A stretch of 34,492 nt of DNA from an uncultured Saprospiraceae bacterium (GCA_937923465.1 CALDUB010000303.1:1-34492), one strand, 5' to 3'. Positions 11,101 to 18,900 are shown, counted from the stretch's first letter. The notes: generated by a model from the sequence alone, not told the origin. Program-made: numbers and translations.

Positions 11101-14100
11101 ACCTCCTGCGATATTGAAACTAACAACAAAAGTACCCGCAGCTGTTAAGTCACTACAATCTCCTTCTACAATGTCCGTAACGTTCATAACATCTGTTACT
11201 GTTAACGCAATACAATCTGCAATAGAGACATCGACACAAGCTGTATTTGCCATAGCTGCATCTGCAATTTCTTGCACAGTAGTATAGTTTGCAGCTAAAA
11301 AGTCCGCTTCCGTACCATTGAAACTTACACCACTTACACAGTATTCGCCAGCAGTTAATCCACTAAAAGTCGTTGCATAAGGTGCGCTACTCGTCACGAC
11401 CTCGAAAGCCGCGATATCTGTAGCTGTTCCTCCAGTTGCACTATTGTCTTGCGATGCTATCCACACATAAATATAATCTGGTTCTTCATTTGCTTCGTTT
11501 GGCGTATCTGACTCGTCAGCGATATCAAAAGAACCAATCACAAAACCACCACTCATCGCTGAGAAATAAACATGAGCAGGTACAAATGTTCCGTCAGGTC
11601 CAATTGTATTTGAACTATAAACCAATTGACCCGAACCGACCGTTTCCAATAAAGCAATCTCATCAACAATCGCTGTCCAAGGTGTCGCATCTAAGATCCC
11701 GTCATCATCTGTATCTAAATCATCTCCGTCTGCACCTGTGAAACCTTGTACTAAAAGGTGAGTTACATTGTCGCCGTTTTCAAAGTTCAAATTTCCTACT
11801 GATAAATCTGCTGTTCCTAAAGAAAAGCCTGGCATTGCTGCTACAAAATAACCACTAGCAGGAATAACACTTCCTGTTAAGTCTGTTACATTTTCAATCA
11901 CGCCATCTCCTCCTGCGCCATTACCGATGACTATATACGTATAACCGTCTAAAGATGCTCCAGGTACTCCGTGAATTTCAAAAAATTCATCATCATCACT
12001 ACCTAATTGGTCAATACGAATTTCTGAAATCATCAAGCCAGTTGGCATTGCTGGATTCGGGTTGGTTTCGTCTGCGGCAGTGTAATCTGCTGTAAAAATA
12101 GGACTGTCTGTACCTTCACAGATATCTTGTGCACCAACTGCGAGCAAGTCACCCGCGTCTGCTGGACAACAACTAACTCCGTTTGAATTGATGCCTAATA
12201 AACCGTTCGTATTACCAAATATGATTTGTCCTGAAGTATTTGATGCTTCTCTCGTCAACGTATTGTCTGTAATGTCAAGTGGAGAAATATTTGAAGGATT
12301 TCCGATTAAATCAAAACAGATTTCAAATAAAACCGCACTGCTTGTTTGTGTTTCTCCTGAAACGAAATCAGTCGAAAACCAAGATAAAGACAATATACCG
12401 TCGTTAATCATTGTTTCACCACTCGCGACACCAGTCAAAGCAACATCATTAATCGAGGCAAAAGAAACGATAGTTTCATCCCAATTCACACTGAACTGAA
12501 AACTACTCATATTCGTAAAATCATCCGCAGTTACATTTGCACATACTTGCGTATTTTGTACTCCAGAGACAAGAGGTAAGTTAAAAATTACATCTCCTGT
12601 CGTACCCGCTGCGGGGCTACCAAAAACAACCGGTCCCGAGTTGATATTTACATCTAGACTTACTGCTGGGCAAGTATTATTTTCTCTAGTTACTGTAATT
12701 GTCAGACCTGCATTACTCGGAATACCTGTCAACATATAATCCACATTATCAGCAGTCGTTAAGCTTCCTGTATAATCCACGCCGTCTGTACCCACAACAG
12801 TAACTACATCGTTTGTATTTGTCGTCACAGTAAATTCAGTATCATAAATCATTGAACTTGTACAAGTAACTGCTCCAAGTGTGATTGTTGCATCAGAGAA
12901 TACATTAACCGTAATTGAAGTCGTTGACTCACAGCCAGTTGTGCCGTCAGTAAACGTAACGAAGTAAATCTCTCCGTCCGATACAGATACAGAATTTGGA
13001 GTTGCTACTGCTGTACCCGTCGTCGCTGGGTCACCTAAGAACCATGCAAATGTCCCTGCGGCTGTCGTTACATCTGCCTCGTGTTGAGTAAGGTCATAAG
13101 TTGCGGCATCTCCCGCACAAATCATGGAAGAAGTAAGAGGAGTAATCGTTGGATTTGTAGGCTCTACTAAATCTGTGTTTAAGTTACCGCCTTCACATCC
13201 ACTTACAGTCTCTGTAACCATAATGGCATTGTAGATACCTGCGACTAAATTAGCGATAACAATATCTCCGTTAGCATTCGCAGTAAAAGGTCCTGACGAA
13301 ATATTCAATGCATCACGCGTATAATTTACAGAATACATCAAACCAACTGTCAAGCCGCCAATTGTAATTGCTCCTTGATTGCCACCACATGTCGTTGGAG
13401 AAGTAGAATCCTCAATAGTTGGAACAGGTGCACCAGGTTCGCTTAAAGTTAGCGTTTGTGTTGCAGTACTAGAACATCCCGTACTAACAACTGTTAGAGC
13501 AAGCATGTCATAATCACCTGCACCTAAACCTGTGATAGTTAGAGTATTAAATTCACCGCTAGCAGCAACACTTTCTGTAGAAGTTAAAGTAACAGAAGCT
13601 GGTGTTCCATTATTTTCATAATCAACCATATAGTCTGTTGCTACCGCGTCTGGGCTGCTTAATGTAATGGAGATACTGCCATTTGCTGTGCCGCAGATAG
13701 TTGGGTCTGTTCCCATAACGGCACTTACTTCGGGTCCATTAACGAGTGTGACAGCAACTTGCGCTCCTGCTGTATCATTTCCCTCTAAGCTCAAACATAA
13801 AATCACATCCGCGTCATCTGCTTGGATTTGTGCAATATCATTTACATCTAAATCACCAGCGATAGCGTTGGTATAAGCACTTGCGGTGTTTGGCGTATTG
13901 TTAGTTGCGTAAGAAAGTCCATACACATTATATACACCTGCCGTCGTTTGTGCAGAAAAATCAAAATCCCCTGTTGTCGAAACGTCTACTAAAGTACCTG
14001 CTGCATTTGCTAGTAAAAACAAATATTCGTTACCTAAAATACCTGGGTCATTTTCGTCAGCAGCTGTGTAATCCGCTCTAAACGAAATACTTCCGCCCGT

Positions 14101-15759
14101 AGCATCTTCCAAATCAGCCCCTAGACATACTGTAAAATCAGAAATTGAAGGGTTCGTAATCAGGTCACCTGCATCCGCTGTACAAGCGCACTGTGTCCCT
14201 GTGATACGTACCGCATCGATGCCTGCTTGGTCACCACCGCCGTCTTGTATTGCCGAAATTGTCAAAGCGACCATTCCTACTCCAGCAGTAACTGGAATTG
14301 AAACTGTTTCCCAACCCGTCGTAGAAGCATTGCTATTTCCTTCAAACAGAAGAACTTGTCCTTGCGCCGTTCCATCAAAAGAAACTTCGTAGAATAAGTC
14401 GTCATCATTGTCAAACTCATTGACATTATATTGAAACTCAACAGTAACATTGTCATAAGCTGACACATCAATTGCCGCAAAATTTAAATTGTGCAGAAAA
14501 TCACCACCACCATTCGTAGCATTATCCAAATCTCTAATGCCCCAAAACATAGTACCTGCTGCGGGTGCTGTAACACCACCCGTATTCGCAACGACTCCCC
14601 AAATATCACTATTCATGTTGTAAGTCACAGGGTCTGCTGTAACTGCCCAAGTATCTGCTGCCGTTCCTTCAAAGCCTTGTTGGACTATTTCTGTGGTTAC
14701 CAATTCGTCATCTGTGAGGCTGAGAGTAAAAGTACTTTGCGTACCTAATTCAGCCATCATGCCGCCCATGACATTTTGTAGGGCGAAAGTAAAATCTTGA
14801 TTACCATTACAACCACTATCATTTGTGATTGTAATTGTCGTACATTCTTGCGCTATACTTCCTGCTGCAAATGTCAATGTTTCGTTAGGAAAGTCACCAA
14901 TAAAGAGAGAATCACCAGAAATTAAGACAACATCAACCATTGTAGCTGTTACACTACTTTCAGATGCAATATCAACGCATAAGTTATAAGTACCGTCTGC
15001 TTCGTTAAGCATCACTGTGGATGCAGCAAAATTAATGGAAGTACTAGCAGGGCAAGATTGCACCGCTACATCGTCCATCCATAAGAGTCCTGCACGAGAA
15101 GAGGTATATTCAAAAAACATCCCGAAATGTGTACCCCCTGTATGATTAGTATCTGTCACTGTTCCTCCAGATATTTGTGTGCCAGCAGTTGGTGCAAGTA
15201 CCATATATTCTAATTCCCAAAGTCCACTCGGAGAACGAGAAACAGTCATACAAACATCATTACCTGAACCCCATTCATAACTCGAAATTATAATCGGAGT
15301 AGGAACACCCGCGTCATAACGATAAAGAGTTAACAGCTCAGTAGAGTTCGTTTGGTTAACACCTACGGCATAACCATCTCCCCCAAATGCAGCATCAGTA
15401 TTATTTAAGTGGACAACAAAATTATTTGCACCAGAAGGAGTCCAATTACTACCATTACGTACACAAAAAGACCATTGGTAACTTTCTGTTGTTAAGTCAA
15501 GAGCTGTTGCGTAAGGAAAATTAATACTACTCTCGTCTTCGATATCGTCGAGATTATGTTTTAACTCACCACCATCATTTGTCCAGTCAGCGGTACTCGC
15601 CCAACCGACAAGGTCGCCGTCTTCAAAATCATCATCGAGAAAAACATTAGTAGAAAGTGCTGTGTAGAAAGGTGAATGGCTCGCAAAGAGAGACATTGAG
15701 CTGATGCACAATGCAAAAATAGCAAGCATTAAAACCGAGGGTGTACGGTTTGCTTTCAT
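5176..15759 (-). CDS. Giant secreted multidomain protein, T9SS type A sorting domain, with cohesin- and dockerin-like modules
   Basis: The protein has 3,527 residues and a Sec signal peptide (about 1-27). From N to C terminus I see: a LamG-like beta region (41-235); a Calx-beta-like domain (240-350); a jelly-roll-like segment (352-522); a Cys-containing module with FRADYTAADE; SprB/Ig-like repeats (about 680-1040); a cohesin-like domain (1044-1195); lamin-tail-like domains (about 1240-1420, SEIRIDQLG..., and 1657-1826, SEYIEGSGNN...); HYR-like modules with repeated DNC motifs (about 2290-3105); a dockerin-like region (about 3174-3290, with DANNNQNVTTADVVEIKRLI and IGDVNNSG); a second cohesin-like domain (3303-3425); and a type A sorting domain (3447-3527) starting FQNSPNPF and ending TRKMIKY. 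It should be exported by Sec and T9SS and attached to or released from the surface, probably as an adhesin or matrix protein. No catalytic domain is recognised. The start ATG directly precedes a basic, hydrophobic signal sequence. Domain borders are estimates. Confidence 0.9.
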   Translation of the reverse strand: MKANRTPSVLMLAIFALCISSMSLFASHSPFYTALSTNVFLDDDFEDGDLVGWASTADWTNDGGELKHNLDDIEDESSINFPYATALDLTTESYQWSFCVRNGSNWTPSGANNFVVHLNNTDAAFGGDGYAVGVNQTNSTELLTLYRYDAGVPTPIIISSYEWGSGNDVCMTVSRSPSGLWELEYMVLAPTAGTQISGGTVTDTNHTGGTHFGMFFEYTSSRAGLLWMDDVAVQSCPASTSINFAASTVMLNEADGTYNLCVDIASESSVTATMVDVVLISGDSLFIGDFPNETLTFAAGSIAQECTTITITNDSGCNGNQDFTFALQNVMGGMMAELGTQSTFTLSLTDDELVTTEIVQQGFEGTAADTWAVTADPVTYNMNSDIWGVVANTGGVTAPAAGTMFWGIRDLDNATNGGGDFLHNLNFAAIDVSAYDNVTVEFQYNVNEFDNDDDLFYEVSFDGTAQGQVLLFEGNSNASTTGWETVSIPVTAGVGMVALTISAIQDGGGDQAGIDAVRITGTQCACTADAGDLITNPSISDFTVCLGADLEDATGGSISFRADYTAADENDPGILGNEYLFLLANAAGTLVDVSTTGDFDFSAQTTAGVYNVYGLSYATNNTPNTASAYTNAIAGDLDVNDIAQIQADDADVILCLSLEGNDTAGAQVAVTLVNGPEVSAVMGTDPTICGTANGSISITLSSPDAVATDYMVDYENNGTPASVTLTSTESVAASGEFNTLTITGLGAGDYDMLALTVVSTGCSSTATQTLTLSEPGAPVPTIEDSTSPTTCGGNQGAITIGGLTVGLMYSVNYTRDALNISSGPFTANANGDIVIANLVAGIYNAIMVTETVSGCEGGNLNTDLVEPTNPTITPLTSSMICAGDAATYDLTQHEADVTTAAGTFAWFLGDPATTGTAVATPNSVSVSDGEIYFVTFTDGTTGCESTTSITVNVFSDATITLGAVTCTSSMIYDTEFTVTTNTNDVVTVVGTDGVDYTGSLTTADNVDYMLTGIPSNAGLTITVTRENNTCPAVSLDVNINSGPVVFGSPAAGTTGDVIFNLPLVSGVQNTQVCANVTADDFTNMSSFQFSVNWDETIVSFASINDVALTGVASGETMINDGILSLSWFSTDFVSGETQTSSAVLFEICFDLIGNPSNISPLDITDNTLTREASNTSGQIIFGNTNGLLGINSNGVSCCPADAGDLLAVGAQDICEGTDSPIFTADYTAADETNPNPAMPTGLMISEIRIDQLGSDDDEFFEIHGVPGASLDGYTYIVIGNGAGGDGVIENVTDLTGSVIPASGYFVAAMPGFSLGTADLSVGNLNFENGDNVTHLLVQGFTGADGDDLDTDDDGILDATPWTAIVDEIALLETVGSGQLVYSSNTIGPDGTFVPAHVYFSAMSGGFVIGSFDIADESDTPNEANEEPDYIYVWIASQDNSATGGTATDIAAFEVVTSSAPYATTFSGLTAGEYCVSGVSFNGTEADFLAANYTTVQEIADAAMANTACVDVSIADCIALTVTDVMNVTDIVEGDCSDLTAAGTFVVSFNIAGGIAPITINGEDVTDPTFSLGTITGTGTDIDPFVFTSNAVSSATAYSFTVADASTSCSEDVTIEGIKDCDPCTGFEAADDIADITECADETITLTPMGGGKQVAVVPAELFISEYIEGSGNNKCIEIYNGTGAAIDLTAGDYEVDIYANGNTGVTGNIDLDGIIADGDVFVICNTGANSIYTDEADLTTGILSFNGDDAVVLTKASATIDIFGNIGCDPGSQWSDGNTTENMTLVRNVDIYQGVTTAPANTPCDFPTLASEWIGLASNATQLGSHTFSGLTDAIVDYNYYDTDPTAGGETPIATGAELEITDAIVPTDGTATTLYVTAFSTDPVCESDPIEVVITRNALPNSMNASLFECADMDGTADFTLENADATIDTDGGNTVTYYATLENAETGMAALTSPYNATDATTVFARIENASGCIATAELTLSTVDCDVSIADPCSCRDNPANVGTSGNATNQTDGQFNETVSVMGPSGQTWFIEAVVGLFDEASAQPPVAPTAFVTGVGGEILVETPNGDGTSEYTLSGMHIDAQGYSVTVSNGTDVLSINNQCFYPTLAMLSAPTSACLFTAPFTINGEESNGGVEDVAGFVVTDDTGATVQIADGLEITIDPMTLGTGTYTIEFTFDAGEPGMMDITDPGCTQSITQTFEIEETPSQMSCNNNINISVGLDCMSEITPDMILEGNQGCEDDYEVQIMSNIGQNLGNTTTVAMLGNTYNVRVYHLPTNNFCWGSITVEDKADPIFACPITPVQVDCFEDFNIVPAPIATDNCDPSPSVSQVNQVINDSDPCTPTTVTRTFTAIDASGNQSEICIQIIELVAPSAPDFADDITFTCEQYAAYPNITDAAALHPGIFDSDISDEDIDVATSTPNGILLNTGAGLPDIAAGIYCPFGFTSSDDTLATCGNDFKIIRTFTVLNWCTNTLVTTDINGDDNVQIIKIIDNTAPTLVRADFEVSANVFGFSSQPCRSTDFLFPATITDNCNDITSIQIFTPIGEADYINGSNGANGGQIPAPGLELGFHTITYTATDACGNIGSIDVEIEVKDIQSPTPVCDQLTTTTLGSNGLSTVNATTFDDGSNDNCGIDIMDVRRMNDPCSITGNTTFGPSVTFCCADVAQSPVTVEFRVIDYFGNANSCMVQVIVEDNTVPVLISCPSNQSITCDVYSENIQPQLDIDNDSVLDQFGTAAYTDACIPTMTTDYTEDVDNCGNGTITRTFNATDTFGNAGPQCTQTITVTHVSDFVVEFPADMDLVCEAGENPPTDGDFGQPTVFFDDCEMVAISQDDQIFTVEDDACYAIYRTWTAINWCVFDDFGFDAVSENPEADLPGGSLDTDGDKDNRTYKDGLNVGNYPNASSDGYIQHTQIIKVTDNTAPVMTNPGTQDVCITDNDCMTTVNLPEAMATDCSPNVTYTANSDFGVGFGPFINVDAGTYNVVYTAADNCGNVSSVEFQVVVTDCKAPTPYCVGGLIVELGGIDTDGDGEDDAGEVELWASDFNAGSFDNCSDVQVSFTQDVNTINRTYTCDSIGTRPVYLWITDAAGNQDVCLTTVLIESVDNVCGEANPSIAGYIEREDGEGVLLSEVMISGNGSNMDMSNDIGFFEVEDLESGYDYTVVPTKNDDHDLGVSTIDLVFIRRHILNEELLDSPYKIIAADANNNQNVTTADVVEIKRLILTTISEYTNNTSWRFVDKYFEFPNPLNPWETDIPEFHSYNNLDTPVYAADFVGIKIGDVNNSGVINLTDDSGEERSGETLALVADDRKVEAGETFTVPVSLSEGVDILGMQWTLDFDKDALEFIEIQADKYLENADFGLSLLSLGAINHSFVNKTGTKLDKESLLFNITFTAQKDGLLSDWLSIGSTHLKSEAYLSRTEFAEVILDFNNTYEVDNQDATILFQNSPNPFTHGTEIAFYLPQSQNATLTIFDATGKELWKERSDYAAGRNTLQVTESQLNATGILYYRIETGDEVLTRKMIKY

Positions 15760-16590
15760 GGGATGTAAGTTTGTGCGAGGCGCTAAAAAGAAGAATGCGC
15801 AACGCGATTTTTTATGTCATGGTTAATACTGAAGATATTAGAGCTTTTACGTCTTAATCTCTAAGACTTAAACTCTGCAATCAACAAACGTTCGAAAAAT
15901 AGGACAAAATAGTATTCGCGTCCTGCCTTTCTGCAATTATCCCTATTGATTTTAAAAAATTGGAAGTTCAATTCCTGTGTAAGATTGTTTCCCTAAAAAC
16001 CAATAAATAAGAATCGTAATTACCTGTAAAACAAGTAATTATCGTCTTTTACTAAAAATGTGTCTTAAATGTAATCTAAACTCGGAAAGGTGTACCTACA
16101 GTAAAAAAGTAGTTTGGCAATTATTTTTTCACAATAAATATTCTTAACCGGTCTTTGGTTCAAAAAAACAATGAATAATCCTGAAAGTATTGAACGTTGA
16201 AGGGGAGAAAAAAATGAGAAGCACCGAACAATTGGTAGTAAAGTAGATGTCTGTAATGTTTGAAAATCGGTTTTTAAGACTCATCAATTGAGAATCTTAT
16301 GTAATTAAGATGTTCTTACTGGTGCTTCTCAAGGGAAATTAAATTTTCCATGTTCAAGAAATTTTGGATTATAAATTGAAAATAAAAAACAAAAGATAAA
16401 ATATTGAGTTTATGCACTAAGATATTACACTGATTATCAGCTAGTTAAAACTTTTCATCAGAAAAACATCAAATTGGCGTAATCTCTAATCAAATCCTAT
16501 GCCTTTTTGTTAGCACAAATGTAAGGGATTCTTTTATTAAATGAGGATTTTTTGAATATTTTTTTGTGGCATTAGACTATTATAGAACAG
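15760..16590. other. Long AT-rich intergenic region upstream of the giant gene
   Basis: About 830 bases without a credible gene separate the giant gene from the tRNA-Arg terminator. It should hold the giant gene's promoter and leader, but no exact TAnnTTTG box is visible on the minus strand. It contains the inverted repeat element at 16215-16331 and a weak hairpin near 16015-16050 (TAATTAC with GTAATTA). Confidence 0.5.
16215..16331. repeat. Inverted-repeat element with 11-bp arms
   Basis: TGAGAAGCACC (16215-16225) pairs perfectly with GGTGCTTCTCA (16321-16331) across 95 bases. The inside has further pairing, such as ATCTTA with TAAGAT near 16295-16312. It could be a structured RNA closed by a long-range stem, or a short element with terminal inverted repeats. 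No clear target-site duplication flanks it. Confidence 0.5.
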
Positions 16591-16591
16591 A

Positions 16592-16628
16592 AAGAGCCTT
16601 GCAAAATCTATAATTTCACAAGGCTCTT
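16592..16628 (-). terminator. Terminator of tRNA-Arg
   Basis: AAGAGCCTTG (16592-16601) pairs with CAAGGCTCTT (16619-16628), a 10-bp perfect stem directly after the tRNA on the minus strand, followed by TTTCTGTT. Position and form fit termination of the single-gene tRNA transcript. Confidence 0.75.
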
Positions 16629-16629
16629 G

Positions 16630-16701
16630 TCGTCCTGGGTAGAATCGAACTACCATCTCAGGCTCCGGAAACCTACATACTATCCGTTGTACTACAGGAC
16701 G
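16630..16701 (-). tRNA. tRNA-Arg, anticodon CCG
   Basis: The minus strand folds as a full tRNA: a 7-bp acceptor stem (CGTCCTG with CAGGACG), a D arm, an anticodon arm with loop TTCCGGA giving anticodon CCG (reads CGG), and a T arm GGTAG-TTCGATT-CTACC. The discriminator base is A (16630). The 3' CCA is not encoded, so it must be added by CCA-adding enzyme. The anticodon stem uses two G-U pairs. Confidence 0.95.
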
Positions 16702-16764
16702 ATTAAACTATAAAAATAAGGTATAAAGTTGATACTTTATTTTTCCTTATTTAAATTCGGGGCG

Positions 16765-16794
16765 CAAAAATACATTCCCTTTCCTAATTTACAA
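16765..16794 (-). promoter_or_regulatory. Promoter of tRNA-Arg
   Basis: On the minus strand TTG (16792-16794) is followed after 19 bases by TATTTTTG (16772-16765), an exact match to the Bacteroidetes -33/-7 pattern, and then GC. The start would lie near 16758, leaving a leader of about 57 bases before the mature tRNA. Confidence 0.7.
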
Positions 16795-16895
16795 CTTATT
16801 AACCCTGCTAATTTAAAATTTGTTCCTTTTCCCCTCTTCCATCCCTTTCTTTCATGCTTTTATCGAAAAAAAAAGGTCGTTAGAAGAGTTCGTTT

Positions 16896-16903
16896 TATAT
16901 TTG
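16896..16903 (+). promoter_or_regulatory. Candidate -7 box upstream of sppA
   Basis: TATATTTG matches TAnnTTTG exactly. No TTG is found at the expected -33 distance. It would place the start near 16910 and give sppA a leader of about 145 bases that contains both copies of the GTGTCAGACAC palindrome. Confidence 0.4.
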
Positions 16904-16961
16904 TGTCTATAATTTTGTGGGAAGAAGCTCCTACTTTTAAAATTTACGCACTAAATAAACA

Positions 16962-17041
16962 GGTGTCAGACACTTCCTTTTGTATAATTTTTGAATAAAT
17001 TTCAAATCTTATTGCTTTTCAAAATTCAAGTGTCAGACACC
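16962..17041. repeat. Pair of GTGTCAGACAC palindromes in inverted layout
   Basis: GTGTCAGACAC occurs at 16963-16973 and 17030-17040. Each copy is itself a palindrome with one central base, and the flanks (GGTGTC...ACTT and AAGTG...GACACC) make the two copies a larger inverted repeat of about 14 bases with one central mismatch. They lie 17 to 94 bases upstream of the sppA ATG. They could be a two-site operator, an RNA hairpin in the leader, or a short mobile-type repeat. Confidence 0.6.
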
Positions 17042-17056
17042 AAAAGAAGTAAAATA

Positions 17057-18829
17057 ATGAAAAATTTCTTAAAAATCATCTTCGGTAGTTGTCTTGGAGT
17101 CATATTGGCATTTACGGCAGTTATTGTCATCGGTGGAGCTATTGGTGGGGCTATCGCGAGTAGTGCAGATAAAGGTAAAGAAGTCAAATCTAATAGTGTT
17201 TTACATTTGACCTTGGACGAACCAATACCTGAACAGACAGGAAATGTAGAAATGGATTTCGCGTCTTTTAGTACTGAAAAGACTTTAGGTCTGCATGATA
17301 TAGTGCGTACAATTGATGCTGCACGAGAAGATGATAAAATCAAAGGAATTTATTTAGATGTAACTTCGGTTGCTGTCGGTTCGGCTAGTGCTTCAGTCAT
17401 TCGTGATGCGGTGCAAGAGTTTAAAGATAGCGGCAAGTTCGTTTTAGCATACAGCAAGTCTTATACACAAGGTGGCTATTATATGGCATCGGTAGCTGAT
17501 AAGGTTTATGTCAATCCTATGGGTGGCGTTGATTTTAGAGGATATGGTGCTAATTTGACTTTCTTCAAAGAAATGTTAGATGAGTTGGGTGTTAAAATGG
17601 AAGTCTTCAAAGTTGGTACCTTTAAGGGTGCGGTCGAGCCTTTTGTTTTAAATGAACTAAGTGAAGCTAATCGCTATCAAATTAGTCAATATATTCACGG
17701 ATTGTGGTCGGTAACGAAGGAAGACATTGGTGCTTCTCGTGGTAAAACATCGGCTCAATTAGAAGCTGTTGCCAATGAATACGGGGCTTTCAAGGCAGAA
17801 GGTGCTTTATCTTCAGGACTTGTGGATGTGATTGGATACGAGGATGAGTTGTTAATGGATATGTCTACAAGACTAGGCTTGGACGAGGATGATAAGATTA
17901 ATTTTATTACGCCAAGTGATTATTTCCCTTCTGCTAAAAAGGAGTCTAATTTCAGTATAAAAGATAAAATCGCTGTTGTATTTGCAGAAGGTAGTATTGT
18001 CGACGGTGAAGGACAAAATGCAGAAATTGGCGATAAAAAATACGTTGAAATTTTCCGCAAATTACGTAAAAACGATAAGGTAAAAGCAATCGTAGTGCGT
18101 ATCAACTCGGGCGGTGGTTCGGCGATGGCATCAGAGAATATGTGGCGCGAATTAGAATTGTGTCGTGCAGCGGGTAAGCCTGTTGTGGCTTCCATGTCTG
18201 ATGTGGCAGCTTCGGGCGGTTATTACATGGCATGTGCGAGTGATAGTATTTTTGCAGAAGCGAATACAATTACGGGTTCTATCGGAGTTTTTGGTTTGTT
18301 TCCAATCACGAAAGAGTTAATGAATGAGAAATTACACATCAACTTTGACTCAGTTAAGACTTCTAAGTTTGCTGCTTCTTTTAATCCTACACAAGAAATG
18401 ACGGAGGAAGAAAAAGCTATTTTTCAAGCGGGAACAGAGGATGTTTACAGAAAATTCATGACGCGTGTAAAAGATGCACGTAATTATCCTTCTCTAGAAG
18501 CAGTGGATGAAATCGCGCAAGGACGCGTCTGGACGGGTACAAAGGCTTTAGAAATTGGTTTAATTGACCGTTTTGGTGGATTAAAAGATGCTATTGCTTC
18601 AGCTGCTAGTTTGGCAGGTTTGGAAGAATATCGCACGACTGAGTATCCTAAACAAAAGGAGCCTTTGGTTAAATTAATGGAAGAATTGACTGGAGAGAAG
18701 ACAAATATCTCTGAAAAAATGGTCAAAGCTGAATTAGGCGAATACTACCAATATTACAATCAACTCAAAACTTGGAAAGAAATGAAAGGTGTTCAAGCAA
18801 AAATGCCTTTTAATATTGAAATTCGATAG
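17057..18829 (+). CDS. sppA: Signal peptide peptidase SppA, 67K type (protease IV)
   Basis: This membrane-bound serine protease degrades cleaved signal peptides and is placed on the outer side of the inner membrane. From ATG 17057 it has 590 residues. An upstream in-frame ATG at 16991 would add 22 residues but would run through the palindrome repeats and displace the N-terminal anchor MKNFLKIIFGSCLGV, so I prefer 17057. There is one N-terminal membrane segment (about 8-34). Two tandem crotonase-like halves follow, as in the 67K form. The general base is K190 (VGTFKGAVEPF) and the nucleophile is S387 (SDVAASGGYYMACAS). INSGGGSAMASE (350-361) and ANTITGSIGVFG are also family-typical. It appears monocistronic with a strong terminator. 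Having many exported proteins nearby suits its housekeeping role, but that link is only circumstantial. Confidence 0.95.
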   Translation: MKNFLKIIFGSCLGVILAFTAVIVIGGAIGGAIASSADKGKEVKSNSVLHLTLDEPIPEQTGNVEMDFASFSTEKTLGLHDIVRTIDAAREDDKIKGIYLDVTSVAVGSASASVIRDAVQEFKDSGKFVLAYSKSYTQGGYYMASVADKVYVNPMGGVDFRGYGANLTFFKEMLDELGVKMEVFKVGTFKGAVEPFVLNELSEANRYQISQYIHGLWSVTKEDIGASRGKTSAQLEAVANEYGAFKAEGALSSGLVDVIGYEDELLMDMSTRLGLDEDDKINFITPSDYFPSAKKESNFSIKDKIAVVFAEGSIVDGEGQNAEIGDKKYVEIFRKLRKNDKVKAIVVRINSGGGSAMASENMWRELELCRAAGKPVVASMSDVAASGGYYMACASDSIFAEANTITGSIGVFGLFPITKELMNEKLHINFDSVKTSKFAASFNPTQEMTEEEKAIFQAGTEDVYRKFMTRVKDARNYPSLEAVDEIAQGRVWTGTKALEIGLIDRFGGLKDAIASAASLAGLEEYRTTEYPKQKEPLVKLMEELTGEKTNISEKMVKAELGEYYQYYNQLKTWKEMKGVQAKMPFNIEIR

Positions 18830-18856
18830 TTTTAAGATTGTTTATCAATTCCCTAA

Positions 18857-18900
18857 CCTCCACATTTGCAGACTTGCAAATGTGGAGGTTTTTTATTTTT
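18857..18900 (+). terminator. Terminator of sppA
   Basis: A 14-bp perfect stem (18857-18870 with 18875-18888, CCTCCACATTTGCA) with the four-base loop GACT is followed by TTTTTTATTTTT. This is a textbook rho-independent terminator 28 bases after the stop codon. Confidence 0.95.

Noticed and set aside
5696-14748. Many open frames of 60-100 codons on the plus strand opposite the giant gene.
   Set aside because: They are frame shadows of a repetitive coding sequence; their translations are Ser/Thr/Val-rich without domains and they lack promoters.
16729-16998. An 89-codon plus-strand frame between tRNA-Arg and sppA.
   Set aside because: It runs through the tRNA promoter region, poly-A tracts and the palindrome repeat, and the product is a low-complexity Phe/Lys-rich sequence.
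16991-17056. A 22-codon N-terminal extension of sppA from ATG 16991.
   Set aside because: It would include the GTGTCAGACAC repeat and bury the normal basic-hydrophobic anchor; ATG 17057 gives the usual family length.
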